Shown here: piece by piece, positions 1 through 7,825 of the stretch
Position numbering within the stretch: the first letter of the stretch is position 1
How the letters are laid out: each line of letters starts with the position of its first letter
Virus record (IMG/VR): IMGVR_UViG_3300046513_000329
Coordinates: 1 to 27,459 of that record
Reading direction: 5' to 3' (one strand)
DNA from: a virus
DNA length: 27,459 nucleotides
The notes under the pieces: generated by a model
What the model was told of the DNA's origin: nothing
What the model saw: the letters and a program-made list of their open reading frames with translations, nothing else
Databases searched by the model: none
Translations under genes and position numbers: made by a program

Positions 1-814
1 CACCGAACTTGCCCTGCAGCTTGTCCAGAATCGCCATCATCGGCAGGACTTTGCCCTGCTGATCGGTGAACTTCATGCCAAGTTTTTCCGACGCCGCGCC
101 GATGTTTTCGAAGAACGCCTTATAGCGTCCGCCGGCGTCGCCGCCCTCCATGGTGCTGCTCAGCGTGCCGATCACCGCCATCTGTTCGGCAAGATCGACG
201 CCCGATGTGGTGGCGATCGCGCCGGCCTCCTTGAAGGCGTCTTTCATCGCGGCGCCGCTGGTACGGAACAACTGCACAGCCAGCGCCGTTTGCCCGCCGA
301 GCTTTTCCACCCACGCGCCCTTCCCCATCGCATCCGCTTGGGACTTCTGCAGGTTGTAGAGTGTGCCGACGTATTCGCCCATGGTTTCGGCGTCCGTCTT
401 GGTGGCCTTCGCCAGTAAGTTGCTGGTGTTGGTGAACGTGGCGAGCTGGTTGCCGGCGAGTCCCTTGATAGCGCCCTCAATCAGGTAAGCCGAGGCCACA
501 AAATCCTTGGCGTTCTCGCCATAGCTCACCGCGAATTGCAGCGACTTGGCATTGAGTGCCGACAACGCATCCTCAGCCACGCCCAACGATCGGACGTCGC
601 CCAGGGCGCGATTGACCTCCAGCGCCGGTTCCATGGACTCACGGATCCCGACCACAGCCGCCGTCACGCCGCCGATGCCCAAGCCGATGGTCTTGATGTG
701 CTTTTCGCTCTGATCAGCCAGCTCGGAAAAGCCCATTTTCACCTTTCCCAAGGGCGCGGTGACCTTGTCCTGCAAGCTGAGAATGAAAGCCAGGCTGGCG
801 CTACGGTCTGCCAA
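1..814 (-). CDS. Phage tail tape measure protein, N-terminal part (runs off window)
   Basis: The protein sets tail length and is threaded through the tail tube during assembly. The frame is open from 814 to the left edge (271 codons). The N-terminus (MADRSASLAFILSLQDKV, then TAPLGKVKMGFSEL) resembles P2-type tape measure N-termini, and 'ALNAKSLQFA...GENAKDFVASAYLIEGAIKGL' followed by 'AATTSGVDLAEQMAVIGTL'-like text is typical of the conserved TMP domain. I chose the TTG at 814 because it lies six nucleotides after the stop of the frameshifted chaperone (820) and gives the expected N-terminus. The Shine-Dalgarno is weak (GGGTAA). An ATG about 22 codons in is the alternative. The gene is truncated only by the window edge. 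Confidence 0.8.
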   Translation of the reverse strand, partial: MADRSASLAFILSLQDKVTAPLGKVKMGFSELADQSEKHIKTIGLGIGGVTAAVVGIRESMEPALEVNRALGDVRSLGVAEDALSALNAKSLQFAVSYGENAKDFVASAYLIEGAIKGLAGNQLATFTNTSNLLAKATKTDAETMGEYVGTLYNLQKSQADAMGKGAWVEKLGGQTALAVQLFRTSGAAMKDAFKEAGAIATTSGVDLAEQMAVIGTLSSTMEGGDAGGRYKAFFENIGAASEKLGMKFTDQQGKVLPMMAILDKLQGKFG

Positions 815-819
815 AGTCG

Positions 820-1277
820 TTACCCGTTCAGCGCAAGGGCGATGCCGTTAGCCACGGCGAACTCCATGCGTCTCCAGTGTTCGTCCTCCAGCCACTTGGC
901 CGTCCCCATCGCCTCGGGCGTGGGTTCGGCACCAGGAAGCCAGCGGTTCGTCAGGGCCATCAACTGGCCCAGTCCGTTTTCGCTTAGGCGCTCAGCGTGC
1001 TCGAGCGCTTTTTTACGATCACCTCAACGTTGGGCGCGTACTCCTCGAGCAGCGCGCCGGCGATCTGCATCACCATCACCGGGTTGCCCAGCAGCGGTTT
1101 CAGCACGGTTTTTTGTTCCTGCAGCACAGTGGTCATCAACAGGTTGTTGCCCGGGGCGACCTTGTTGGTTTGGGTCAGAGCGTTGAAATACTTGGTGACG
1201 TCGGCCGGTGTCAGGTTGAAGGTGAATTCCTGTTCGCCGACTTCCAGGGTGATTTCGGTGTTGTTCTGTTGGCTCAT
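820..1277 (-). CDS. Tail assembly chaperone, -1 frameshift fusion (GpE+E'-like)
   Basis: If ribosomes slip back one base at A AAA AAG (1014-1008), reading continues as KALEHAERLSENGLGQLMAL and on through WLEDEHWRRMEFAVANGIAL to a TAA at 822-820. The fusion is about 152 residues, and it ends six nucleotides before the tape measure start. This matches P2 E/E' and lambda G/GT, where a small fraction of ribosomes make a chaperone-linker fusion. I checked that the -1 frame is open over the full 190 nt. The frame match is seen directly. The slippage itself is inferred. Confidence 0.75.
984..1277 (-). CDS. Phage tail assembly chaperone, zero-frame product (GpE-like)
   Basis: A small 97-aa protein starting MSQQNNTEITLEVG. 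It would coat the tape measure protein during tail assembly, as P2 GpE does. The ATG at 1277 overlaps the Rz stop (ATGA) and is preceded by AAGAGA at a suitable distance. A longer in-frame extension upstream to 1340 is less likely because it lies inside Rz. The last codons contain the heptamer A AAA AAG, so this is the short product of a frameshifting pair. The family call rests on position just before the tape measure gene, on size and on the frameshift signal. Confidence 0.75.
   Translation of the reverse strand: MSQQNNTEITLEVGEQEFTFNLTPADVTKYFNALTQTNKVAPGNNLLMTTVLQEQKTVLKPLLGNPVMVMQIAGALLEEYAPNVEVIVKKRSSTLSA
988..1014 (-). promoter_or_regulatory. Programmed -1 ribosomal frameshift site
   Basis: The slippery heptamer A AAA AAG is at 1014-1008, in phase with the GpE-like frame (GTA AAA AAG). 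A perfect 6-bp stem follows at once: GCGCTC (1008-1003) pairs with GAGCGC (993-988) around a 9-nt loop. The zero-frame stop is at 986-984. The slippery sequence and structure together are the classical -1 arrangement, though the stem starts closer to the slip site than usual. Confidence 0.7.
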
Positions 1278-1789
1278 GGGGTTGATCTCTTGTTGAGGTT
1301 GGAAAAAGTGGTGTCCTGGTGCGCTGGCGATCGCCGGCACACGCCACGGACGTATTGCTGCAGTCCGAAAATCATTTGCCGGCTTAGGGCGAGCTGATTC
1401 CGGAGGGTGAAATAATCCGGTCTAGCGTCTGCTGCGAGTTCGGCGCGTCCTGCATCAGCCACGCGGGCGGTGCCGGCGGTGGCGGGCACAGATCCGGTGG
1501 CGGGACAGGTGGCGCGGACGAGCAACCGGCCTGTGCCATCGCCAACAGCGCGGCGCAGGCGTTCGTTTTCAGTGCGTGCATCGGTCAATACCTTTGTGTT
1601 TCGTTGGTCGATCGCGTCCCGCTCGGCGAGCATTTCGCCGCTGATGCGTGCCGCTTCCCGCAGGCCGCTGGCCTCCCATTTCGCGCTATCACGCTCGCGT
1701 CTGGCTTCGTCGCGCTGGCCTTCGAGCGAGTCAAAACCGATCCAGGCGACCAGGCACAACACGACCAGGAACAAGGCTTGGCGCAGCAT
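1274..1789 (-). CDS. Rz-like inner-membrane spanin
   Basis: A 171-aa i-spanin that would join inner and outer membranes and fuse them at the last step of lysis. It has an N-terminal signal anchor (LFLVVLCLVAWIGF), then a long charged helical, coiled-coil region (EGQRDEARRERDSAKWEASG). The C-terminal motif RPDYFTLRNQLALSRQMIFG then LQQYVRGVC is typical of phage Rz proteins. The ATG at 1789 overlaps the lysozyme stop by one base (TGATG). Its stop overlaps the tail chaperone start (ATGA). Rz1 is encoded inside it in another frame. Confidence 0.85.
   Translation of the reverse strand: MLRQALFLVVLCLVAWIGFDSLEGQRDEARRERDSAKWEASGLREAARISGEMLAERDAIDQRNTKVLTDARTENERLRRAVGDGTGRLLVRATCPATGSVPATAGTARVADAGRAELAADARPDYFTLRNQLALSRQMIFGLQQYVRGVCRRSPAHQDTTFSNLNKRSTP
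1384..1581 (-). CDS. Rz1-like outer-membrane spanin lipoprotein, nested in Rz
   Basis: A 65-aa proline-rich lipoprotein wholly inside Rz in an alternative frame, the usual Rz/Rz1 arrangement. It has a short N-terminal signal with a lipobox-like AMAQAGC (cleavage before Cys19, Q at -3 being slightly unusual), followed by SSAPPVPPPDLCPPPPAPPA, the Pro-rich linker of o-spanins. It would meet Rz in the periplasm. Nested position, lipobox and proline content make the call firm despite the small size. Confidence 0.8.
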   Translation of the reverse strand: MHALKTNACAALLAMAQAGCSSAPPVPPPDLCPPPPAPPAWLMQDAPNSQQTLDRIISPSGISSP

Positions 1790-2322
1790 CACAAGCCCTC
1801 CGCACACAGGCGGGATTCGGCCAGCCGACGGTTGTGCAGGCCCGGCACAAAGTGCTTCTGGCCCTTGGCGTCAGTCACAAAGGCCCATACCGGCGTCTTG
1901 CCGTCCGGCGCCCATGCCAGAGCTTTGCAGCCCTCGGCGATGCGGCCGGCGTTGATAAGCGCGACCGCTCGACTGGCGCAGGTGCTGGTCACACCGAAGT
2001 TGTGGCCGTGACTGGTGAGTGCGTCGAACGTGTTCTGGCTGGCGTTCGGGTAGGTGATGCACTCGGCGAGCTGCAGCTGCGTTTTGCGGATCACCAGTTG
2101 CTCCACCTCGGCGCACTTGGCGGGTGACCAGTAGTCGCCGACAACGACCGGGTAAGGGCTGGTAAACCGGGTGATGCCCTTGCAAACCGTGGGCAGTCCA
2201 CCGGCGAGCTTGTCCGCATAAACGGTGTTTTGTCCGTTGCCCTCCCAAGTGCCCAGGAAGATCACCAACGGAGCGCTGGCCAGCGCAATCGCACCGGCCT
2301 GAATCCTTCCGCGCAGGCTCAT
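1789..2322 (-). CDS. GH24-type phage lysozyme, probable SAR endolysin
   Basis: A muramidase of 177 aa that would cleave peptidoglycan at lysis. The N-terminal weakly hydrophobic Ala/Gly-rich segment (residues 8-24, AGAIALASAPLVIFLG) looks like a signal-arrest-release anchor as in phage P21 R and P1 Lyz. The catalytic region is WEGNGQNTVYADKLAGGLPT, with Glu27, Asp37 and Thr45 as the presumed triad. The ATG at 2322 overlaps the holin stop (ATGA); a GTG nine bases upstream is possible. The E-to-D and D-to-T spacings (9 and 7) are longer than in T4 or P21 lysozyme (8 and 5). Confidence 0.85.
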   Translation of the reverse strand: MSLRGRIQAGAIALASAPLVIFLGTWEGNGQNTVYADKLAGGLPTVCKGITRFTSPYPVVVGDYWSPAKCAEVEQLVIRKTQLQLAECITYPNASQNTFDALTSHGHNFGVTSTCASRAVALINAGRIAEGCKALAWAPDGKTPVWAFVTDAKGQKHFVPGLHNRRLAESRLCAEGL

Positions 2323-2615
2323 GGAAACCACACCCGCAGCAGTGCCGGCACAACCATCTGCAGCACAGAAGCGACCACCGTGAGAATGGTCAGCAAGCGC
2401 CCGACCTTCGCGCCGATGTCGTTTACCGCGACCGTCAGGGTCTGCTGGCCAGCGTTCAGTTCCGAGAGTTGACCGGCCATGTGTTCGAACCCCTGCTCCA
2501 ACTTGGTCACGCGGGTAGGCACCGTTTCGTGGCGGTCTTCCAACTCGCTCAGCCGGTGTTCGAACACAGCGAATCTCTGCTCCAGCGTTCCGAGGCGTAC
2601 GGTTTCAGTCGTCAT
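2319..2615 (-). CDS. Holin-like small membrane protein
   Basis: A 98-aa protein directly upstream of the lysozyme. Residues 5-70 are charged and helical with heptad character (LGTLEQRFAVFEHRLSELED), followed by one hydrophobic span (about 73-96, RLLTILTVVASVLQMVVPAL). A coiled coil plus C-terminal membrane span resembles XhlA-type lysis proteins. It may be a holin or an accessory holin. Start and stop overlap neighbours (TGATG, ATGA). The lysis role is inferred mainly from position. Confidence 0.6.
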   Translation of the reverse strand: MTTETVRLGTLEQRFAVFEHRLSELEDRHETVPTRVTKLEQGFEHMAGQLSELNAGQQTLTVAVNDIGAKVGRLLTILTVVASVLQMVVPALLRVWFP

Positions 2616-2824
2616 CAGCGTTTACTCTGCTCAAAGCCCGTCTGGCACGGGACGCATCGCGTTTTACCGCCCAGCGCACGGCGTGCCGGCGGGATCTCTT
2701 TGTCGCAGTCCTCGCAATGGGTCAGGCTTGGCCCGACCGGCACAGGCGTCAGCAGTTGGGCCTTGATCGCCTGGTCACGTTGGCGTTGCTCCAGCTCCTG
2801 GGCGCGGTCGAACCAGTCCACCAT
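2615..2824 (-). CDS. TraR/DksA-type C4 zinc-finger protein
   Basis: A 69-aa protein with an N-terminal helix (DWFDRAQELEQRQRDQAIKA) and a four-cysteine zinc finger, C37-x2-C40 and C57-x2-C60. This is the layout of short TraR/DksA proteins of mobile elements. F plasmid TraR binds RNA polymerase through its secondary channel and alters promoter output, so this protein could adjust host or phage transcription. It sits between tail tube and holin in P2-like prophages of this kind. It overlaps the tail tube stop by one base. Confidence 0.8.
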   Translation of the reverse strand: MVDWFDRAQELEQRQRDQAIKAQLLTPVPVGPSLTHCEDCDKEIPPARRALGGKTRCVPCQTGFEQSKR

Positions 2825-3276
2825 TAACGGATCCCCTCGATCTCGGTAGCGTCGAGGTACGGAACGCCGTTGATGTGAATGAAATCCGGACTGGTGACGT
2901 CAAACGGCACCTTGTGTTTGGTTTTCTCGCCACCTTTCGGGTCGATCGACAACAGGCTGGAGATCTTCACCTTGCAGCCGAAGGCTTCCACGCGCAGTTC
3001 CTCTTCTTCGCCGGCCTTGGCGAAGAACACTGCGTCAAACGGCTTGAGCTTGCGGAAGCTGCCCGCAGATCGCGCCGCGTCGATCAGCAACTGAAAGTTG
3101 GAGCTGTCCAGTTCCAGTTCGCCGGCAGCGGCCACGTCGCCCTCCACGTAGCCGTCAGGCACGCCACGGGTTTGGGCTACGGCCGAGTTGTCGGTGATGT
3201 CCAGGGTGCAGCTCTCGACGTGCAGCGACAGATCGCCCAGGCTCACGTCGAAGTTCTTGCCGCCAATTTTTGCCAT
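2824..3276 (-). CDS. Phage tail tube protein (DUF2597 type)
   Basis: A 150-aa protein beginning MAKIGGKNFDVSLGDLSLHV, rich in beta-type sequence, directly downstream of the sheath gene with a six-base gap. Such DUF2597 proteins sit in the tube position of P2/HP1-type contractile tails. They would form the inner tube through which DNA passes. The family is recalled from the sequence style; the tube role rests on gene order. Confidence 0.7.
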   Translation of the reverse strand: MAKIGGKNFDVSLGDLSLHVESCTLDITDNSAVAQTRGVPDGYVEGDVAAAGELELDSSNFQLLIDAARSAGSFRKLKPFDAVFFAKAGEEEELRVEAFGCKVKISSLLSIDPKGGEKTKHKVPFDVTSPDFIHINGVPYLDATEIEGIR

Positions 3277-3282
3277 GGGGCG

Positions 3283-4398
3283 TTACTCCGTTTTGTCAGT
3301 GGAAAGATCCAGGGCGATGTTCGCCGTGAGGTCTTTCGGGCAGTTGAGGGGTTTGAGCTTGATGTAGGCGGCAACCTTGGTTTTGCTGAGCCATTCCAGC
3401 ACCAGGTCACCGTCTTTCGGCGGCTCGATGTCACCGGGGAACACCTCACCGTTGAACTTGATGGACTTGGCCATGGCACGCAGAGGCGCCATCAGTTGGT
3501 TGGTGTTCACCGCCATACTGTTGGGGGTACTGTTCAAGCGGCGATCGGCTACACGGCGGATCAGCAGCGGGCGAATCAGGCGAGCGGCTTTGTCGGTGAT
3601 GCGCAGGTATTCCACGACCTGAAAGTCACTGCCCGGGGTGTCCAACATGTTGCAGTCACCCCAGTACACCCCCGGGTAGTCGGGGTAGGTCTGGGTGACG
3701 GAGAACCGCGCCCGATCCAGTTCACTGCGCACAGCGGACGGCAGCGGGATCAGCTCCATATCGATAGGCACGTCGCCAAGTCCCAACACCGGGCCGGTGG
3801 CCACGCGCATCGGACTATCAGCGATGCTGACTGCCGAATTGGCCAAGCGGCCAGCCAGCACGCCCAAGTCATTACCGTGCAGTTGCGGCACCGGTGAAAC
3901 GCGCGGCGCTGCCAGACCCGCTACCAACGCTTTTTGCTCGCTCAGGTACTGTGCCCAGGTCTGGTCGACGGCGATGCCGGCGGTGCTTGCCAGAAAGAAA
4001 ACACGACGGCCGTAGGTGTTGTTCAGGGCGACGGCCGCGTCATTCATGGCCGATAGTTCGTCACCCTTGGTGACAGGCTTGGTGACGATTACCGCTTCCA
4101 CCGACACCCCTTGTTGCTGGGTTTTCTCCAGAGCGGTGGCCCAGTCGCCTTCGGGGCCGATCGGGGCCGCCATGCAGGCCCAGCGCTGGCCACCGTTCAA
4201 ACGTGCGGCGGTGATTTGGGCTTTCAGATCGCTCGCCGGGACGCCCAGGGCGGCGTCCAGATCGCTGTCGGTGTTCAACGGAATGATCTGGCCGACGTTT
4301 TTGGCGGCGGGGCCGATGAAAAGAAAGTAACGCTCAACCTCTGTCACGGCACCCTGGCCTAGATTGAGATTGTCGACGGTGACTTGACCGAGTGCCAT
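3283..4398 (-). CDS. Contractile tail sheath protein (DUF2586 type)
   Basis: A 371-aa protein starting MALGQVTVDNLNLGQGAVTE. It has the alternating domains of sheath proteins (YFLFIGPAAKNVGQI near the N-terminus, VEYLRITDKAARLIRPLLIR near residues 270-290, and a C-terminal beta handshake region). The start has a good SD (GAGG). It would polymerise around the tube and contract at infection. It is of the DUF2586 type found in HP1/K139-like phages and Pseudomonas prophages, not a close P2 FI homologue. Confidence 0.75.
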   Translation of the reverse strand: MALGQVTVDNLNLGQGAVTEVERYFLFIGPAAKNVGQIIPLNTDSDLDAALGVPASDLKAQITAARLNGGQRWACMAAPIGPEGDWATALEKTQQQGVSVEAVIVTKPVTKGDELSAMNDAAVALNNTYGRRVFFLASTAGIAVDQTWAQYLSEQKALVAGLAAPRVSPVPQLHGNDLGVLAGRLANSAVSIADSPMRVATGPVLGLGDVPIDMELIPLPSAVRSELDRARFSVTQTYPDYPGVYWGDCNMLDTPGSDFQVVEYLRITDKAARLIRPLLIRRVADRRLNSTPNSMAVNTNQLMAPLRAMAKSIKFNGEVFPGDIEPPKDGDLVLEWLSKTKVAAYIKLKPLNCPKDLTANIALDLSTDKTE

Positions 4399-4409
4399 GC
4401 AGTGCCTCG

Positions 4410-5093
4410 TTAGCGGGGTGAAGTTAGGATTTGTTGCAACACCTGGTTAATCAGCAGGTTGGTGTCGCGTTCAGTTTCGGCGCCGATGAACTGGCGTTTC
4501 GGCAAGGTGATTTCCCAGCTTTGCGCGCCAGTGCTTTCGCTGCGCTGGTCGTCGAGGATCCGGATCAACAGACCGGCTTTGGCGTAATTCACATGCTCCT
4601 GAATCCACGCCACCGACGGACGGGTCAGCGTCTTTTTGCCTGCTTGGCGCACACGGAAACCCAACCGGCGCAAGCGCTTGGCTTGCTTGTCGGTTGCTGC
4701 CAAACCCGGCGGGGTCTTGTTCCATCGGCGCATCTGCTGGGCGGTGCGGCGCTCACTGACGCCGTTGTGCTGCTGCGCGGCGACCCATCGGGTCAGGGCG
4801 TTTTTCCAGCCCAATTCCGCTTCATCAGCGCTTACCCGGGTGACCACCATCAACTTGGCCAGGCCGGCTTCCATCTTCTTTTTGCCCTTGCTGTCGCCCT
4901 TGCGTGGGGCGAAGGGCGTGCCGTCCAGGTTCTTCTGCTCACGCACGCGCTTGCGGCTCATCGTCCGCACGCGTTTGGTAACCTGGTTCAGCAGTCGGCG
5001 GCGCAATTGCGGCGGTAGGCTTAGCAACGCCAGTTGCTCGCGAACGCCCAAGCGACCGCGAATGTCGAGTTCGAACGTGCTACGCCCGGCCAT
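4410..5093 (-). CDS. Phage virion morphogenesis protein (GpS-like tail completion)
   Basis: A basic 227-aa protein (MAGRSTFELDIRGRLGVREQ; NQVTKRVRTMSRKRVREQKN). The Pfam Phage_tail_S type acts at tail completion and head-tail joining. It is longer than the P2 protein (about 150 aa). The ATG at 5093 overlaps the GpR-like gene by 14 nt. The frame remains open further upstream, but that part lies inside the preceding gene and is unlikely to be translated. Confidence 0.75.
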   Translation of the reverse strand: MAGRSTFELDIRGRLGVREQLALLSLPPQLRRRLLNQVTKRVRTMSRKRVREQKNLDGTPFAPRKGDSKGKKKMEAGLAKLMVVTRVSADEAELGWKNALTRWVAAQQHNGVSERRTAQQMRRWNKTPPGLAATDKQAKRLRRLGFRVRQAGKKTLTRPSVAWIQEHVNYAKAGLLIRILDDQRSESTGAQSWEITLPKRQFIGAETERDTNLLINQVLQQILTSPR

Positions 5094-5532
5094 CGGTGGC
5101 CACCTCGCCGCGCTCAGCAATCCACAGATCAAACGGGACAAAAGCCCAGGTCTTACCGAAGGCCTCGATCTCGCCGGCAGGGTCTTCGGCCAGATACTGC
5201 GGCTCGACAAATTCCAGCGTGATTTCCACGTCGAACAGATCGTTATCCAGAGGCTCCACGAGGAATTCCGGCGCCGGCAGTTCGTGGCGGTCACGGTTGG
5301 AGTCGTGGTTTTCCAGCCAACTACCGACCAACGCCATCAGGCGCGCCGGATGGTCGGCGAAGCGCTCCAGGACGATCACGGCGCGATAGTGCATGTCGCC
5401 CAGGTGCATGCCGTCGACGTCGGGTTTCCACACCAGAATGAGCTTCACCTGTTCGGTGAAACTGTCGAGCTGTTCAGGCTCGACTAGACGGCGTTCCCGC
5501 AAGTAGGCGGTCAGTCCTTGCAGCTTGGTCAT
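5080..5532 (-). CDS. Phage tail completion protein (GpR-like)
   Basis: A 150-aa protein (MTKLQGLTAYLRERRLVEPE) with the size and position of P2 GpR (about 155 aa), between head completion and GpS. It would help finish the tail so that it can join the head. It overlaps the GpL-like stop by four bases and the GpS-like start by 14, which suggests coupled translation. Confidence 0.75.
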   Translation of the reverse strand: MTKLQGLTAYLRERRLVEPEQLDSFTEQVKLILVWKPDVDGMHLGDMHYRAVIVLERFADHPARLMALVGSWLENHDSNRDRHELPAPEFLVEPLDNDLFDVEITLEFVEPQYLAEDPAGEIEAFGKTWAFVPFDLWIAERGEVATDGRA

Positions 5533-5987
5533 AGCAGCGCCGCCGTGATGCGGCCCCGGCCCTGCAGGGCACGCACGGCTGATTGGCTGAATGCCAAGAA
5601 GGTTTCTTTAAGCTCGGGTGCTTCCTTGGCGGTGTTCTCAGCGCTTTCGCGGCGGGTGACGGATGCAAATTGAGGCAAGGCGCTGGCCTTGGCGCGGCAA
5701 TACACGGCGCGCTTGTACAAGCTGACCCGCAACGCACGTTCAGGCGCCGACTGTTCGGCCGCTTCGACGTTGTTAGTGCCGAGGATCTGCCAGCGGTTTT
5801 TAAGTTTGGCCAGGTCTGTATTGACTTCGACCATGGCAATACTCAGGGCGTCGACCAGCAACGTGCCCAGGAACTCCGCCGGCAGGCGATAGCCCTTCTG
5901 GAACTCGGACACGGAGAGGTTCGGCCAAAAGCCGTCGTTCTCAATCGTCTGTTCCACAAAGGTGGTGGGGTTCCCGGAAAAGCTCAT
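5529..5987 (-). CDS. Head completion/stabilisation protein (GpL-like)
   Basis: A 152-aa protein; MSFSGNPTTFVEQTIENDGF and SVSEFQKGYRLPAEFLGTLL match the GpL family, which closes and stabilises filled heads. I chose the ATG at 5987 because the conserved part starts there and GAG lies about 9 nt upstream. An in-frame ATG at 6038 (MAGPTKNS) would add 17 residues. The 98 nt between here and GpM is the largest gap in the late operon and contains a run of eight G (C on the coding strand). Confidence 0.75.
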   Translation of the reverse strand: MSFSGNPTTFVEQTIENDGFWPNLSVSEFQKGYRLPAEFLGTLLVDALSIAMVEVNTDLAKLKNRWQILGTNNVEAAEQSAPERALRVSLYKRAVYCRAKASALPQFASVTRRESAENTAKEAPELKETFLAFSQSAVRALQGRGRITAALL

Positions 5988-6085
5988 TGCTGGCCGCTCA
6001 AATAGGGCGGGGAGACTGTTTTTCGTGGGGCCGGCCATAAATGGCAGACACACGTCCACAGTTCCCCGCTGGGGGGGGTAGTCGG

Positions 6086-6808
6086 TTATTGGGCGCCGGT
6101 AACGGCGGGCGTTTGTTTGGCGAGTGCGATACGACACTTCTTGATTCGCGTCTCGTTGCCGGCTTTCGCGTACAGCTCGGTAGATCGTTCCAGGTGCTTG
6201 AGCGCGGTTTCCCACTGCTCGGCCTCCATGGCCCGCATGCCGATCAACTTGTGGTACTTGGACGGGATCTGTTCGGTCAGCTCCCATTCACCGTCGACGC
6301 GAGGCAGCAGATCGGACAGGTACGGCTCCGGGCTGCGCTGGGCGTTGTATTCGGCGTAAGCCCAGTCGATCACTGCGTCCGCAACGAAGGTTTGCACGTC
6401 GCGGCGCTTGAACCGCTCGGGCATTTCCTGCCCCTGCCCGATCGCAAAGTCCGCCAGTGCCAGGCCGTCTTCGAACTGCTCGGTGTCGAACAGCCAGACC
6501 ATCACCTGCACCAGGACACGGTTCGGCATCACCAGGCCCGAATCCATGTAACGCTGAATGAAGTCCTGATACTTGGGCAGCAGTTCTTCGCGCTTGAGTG
6601 CCTGACGCCCGGCGAGACCCTTGATATCGCTCAGGCGCTGCAGATCCTGATCCAGCGACGCTTCCATCAGCAGCAGGTGCTTTTTCGCGTTGGCGGGGCT
6701 GCTTAAGGCTTCCGCCGGCGAATACGCCAGTGGTGCCGCTGCAGCAGCAATCACTGCAGCGGTTCCCTGAGCCAAAGTGCGGCGCTTGTGGGCGAGAGCC
6801 AGGCTCAC
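6086..6808 (-). CDS. Small terminase/endonuclease subunit (GpM-like)
   Basis: A 240-aa P2 GpM-type protein (HLLLMEASLDQDLQRLSDIK; VWLFDTEQFEDGLALADFAI). It recognises and cuts packaging sites with the GpP ATPase. The N-terminus (MSLALAHKRRTLAQGTAAVI) is typical. The C-terminal part has TPR-like helices (METEQWETALKHLERSTELY-like, near residues 195-225). It overlaps the capsid stop by four bases (ATGA). Confidence 0.85.
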   Translation of the reverse strand: MSLALAHKRRTLAQGTAAVIAAAAAPLAYSPAEALSSPANAKKHLLLMEASLDQDLQRLSDIKGLAGRQALKREELLPKYQDFIQRYMDSGLVMPNRVLVQVMVWLFDTEQFEDGLALADFAIGQGQEMPERFKRRDVQTFVADAVIDWAYAEYNAQRSPEPYLSDLLPRVDGEWELTEQIPSKYHKLIGMRAMEAEQWETALKHLERSTELYAKAGNETRIKKCRIALAKQTPAVTGAQ

Positions 6809-7824
6809 TTCACCAGCTCCACGTTCTCGGTCAGCGCGATTTTCTCCAGCTGCTCGATCACATAGCCTTCATTGCGGCTGTTGTAATCCTCGACGCGGGA
6901 ACGTTTCGGGTTGTCCACGGTTTGCTTGCGCCAGCTGGAGTCCTGGAAGTAGATCGAAAGGTTGTCCCAGCTGGTGACCAGCACAGCGTTGACCGGGAAG
7001 AACGGCACGCTGAAGCTTGGCAAACCGCCGTAGGTGGCGATCACTTGGGCATCTTCGATGCGCTCTTTCTCGGTCGGCACGTCGCCTTGCTTGGCGTACA
7101 GCTTCGCCTTATCGGCCGCCAACAGATCGGAACCGATGATCGCGATCAAGTCGCCACCGTCGCGCAGACGCTCGTCCACCATCTGTTTGGTGTCATGCAC
7201 CAGGGCGTCAAGGTTGGCGTAGTCACCGTCCAGCCCCAAGGTGACTTTGCCGGCGGCTTTGCCTTCCTTGAGCACCTGCTGCGGCGCCTGCTCGCGCAGT
7301 TGCTGCAGCCAGCCTTTGTTCACGTCCTGCAGCATCGGATAGGCTTCGATGTCGGTCTGCGCAGCCGCTTTCACACCGTGGAAACCGACCATGATGCGAT
7401 CGAGGGCGATCTGCTTCTGCACTGCAGCGGAATAGCGCTGGTGGAAGTCCGGAAACTTCGCCCAGGCATCGATTTTCGCGTACGGCAGGCCCACGTCGGA
7501 TTCAGTCGAAGACAGCTCATAGGTGCTGTTTTCGAGAGCGGATGCATCTTTTGCTTCGCGGTCGGTGGTCTTGGTGTTGGTGCGGCCTGTGACTGGGCCA
7601 GACACGCCGACAAACACCTTCTCGCCCTTGATCTCGGTCACCGGAATGACGTTGATGCGCTGCAGGAAGTCCGCTTTTGCCGTGATTGCGTCGTTCAACT
7701 CCTGGGTGATCGACGGTTCAACGGAAAACATCTTGCTGGACAGCGGGACGCCGTAGGTCTCGGCGATCGCCAGCTGCATTTCGGCGTACATCTTGGCGCC
7801 GTAGGCGCTCAGGGAACGAGCCAT
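6805..7824 (-). CDS. Major capsid protein, P2 GpN family
   Basis: A 339-aa protein that forms the icosahedral shell after N-terminal processing by the GpO-like protease. MARSLSAYGAKMYAEMQLAI is the expected N-terminus. FLQRINVIPVTEIKGEKVFV and LIAIIGSDLLAADKAKLYAK are typical of the P2 capsid family (P2 GpN, 357 aa). I set the start at ATG 7824, one base after the scaffold stop. An upstream in-frame start at 7860 would lie inside the scaffold gene. Confidence 0.9.
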   Translation of the reverse strand: MARSLSAYGAKMYAEMQLAIAETYGVPLSSKMFSVEPSITQELNDAITAKADFLQRINVIPVTEIKGEKVFVGVSGPVTGRTNTKTTDREAKDASALENSTYELSSTESDVGLPYAKIDAWAKFPDFHQRYSAAVQKQIALDRIMVGFHGVKAAAQTDIEAYPMLQDVNKGWLQQLREQAPQQVLKEGKAAGKVTLGLDGDYANLDALVHDTKQMVDERLRDGGDLIAIIGSDLLAADKAKLYAKQGDVPTEKERIEDAQVIATYGGLPSFSVPFFPVNAVLVTSWDNLSIYFQDSSWRKQTVDNPKRSRVEDYNSRNEGYVIEQLEKIALTENVELVK

Positions 7825-7825
7825 G

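Noticed and set aside
2875-3897. 340-aa open frame on the plus strand over the tail tube and sheath genes
   Set aside because: It is antisense to two recognised tail genes, has a His/Arg/Val-rich shadow composition and no SD.
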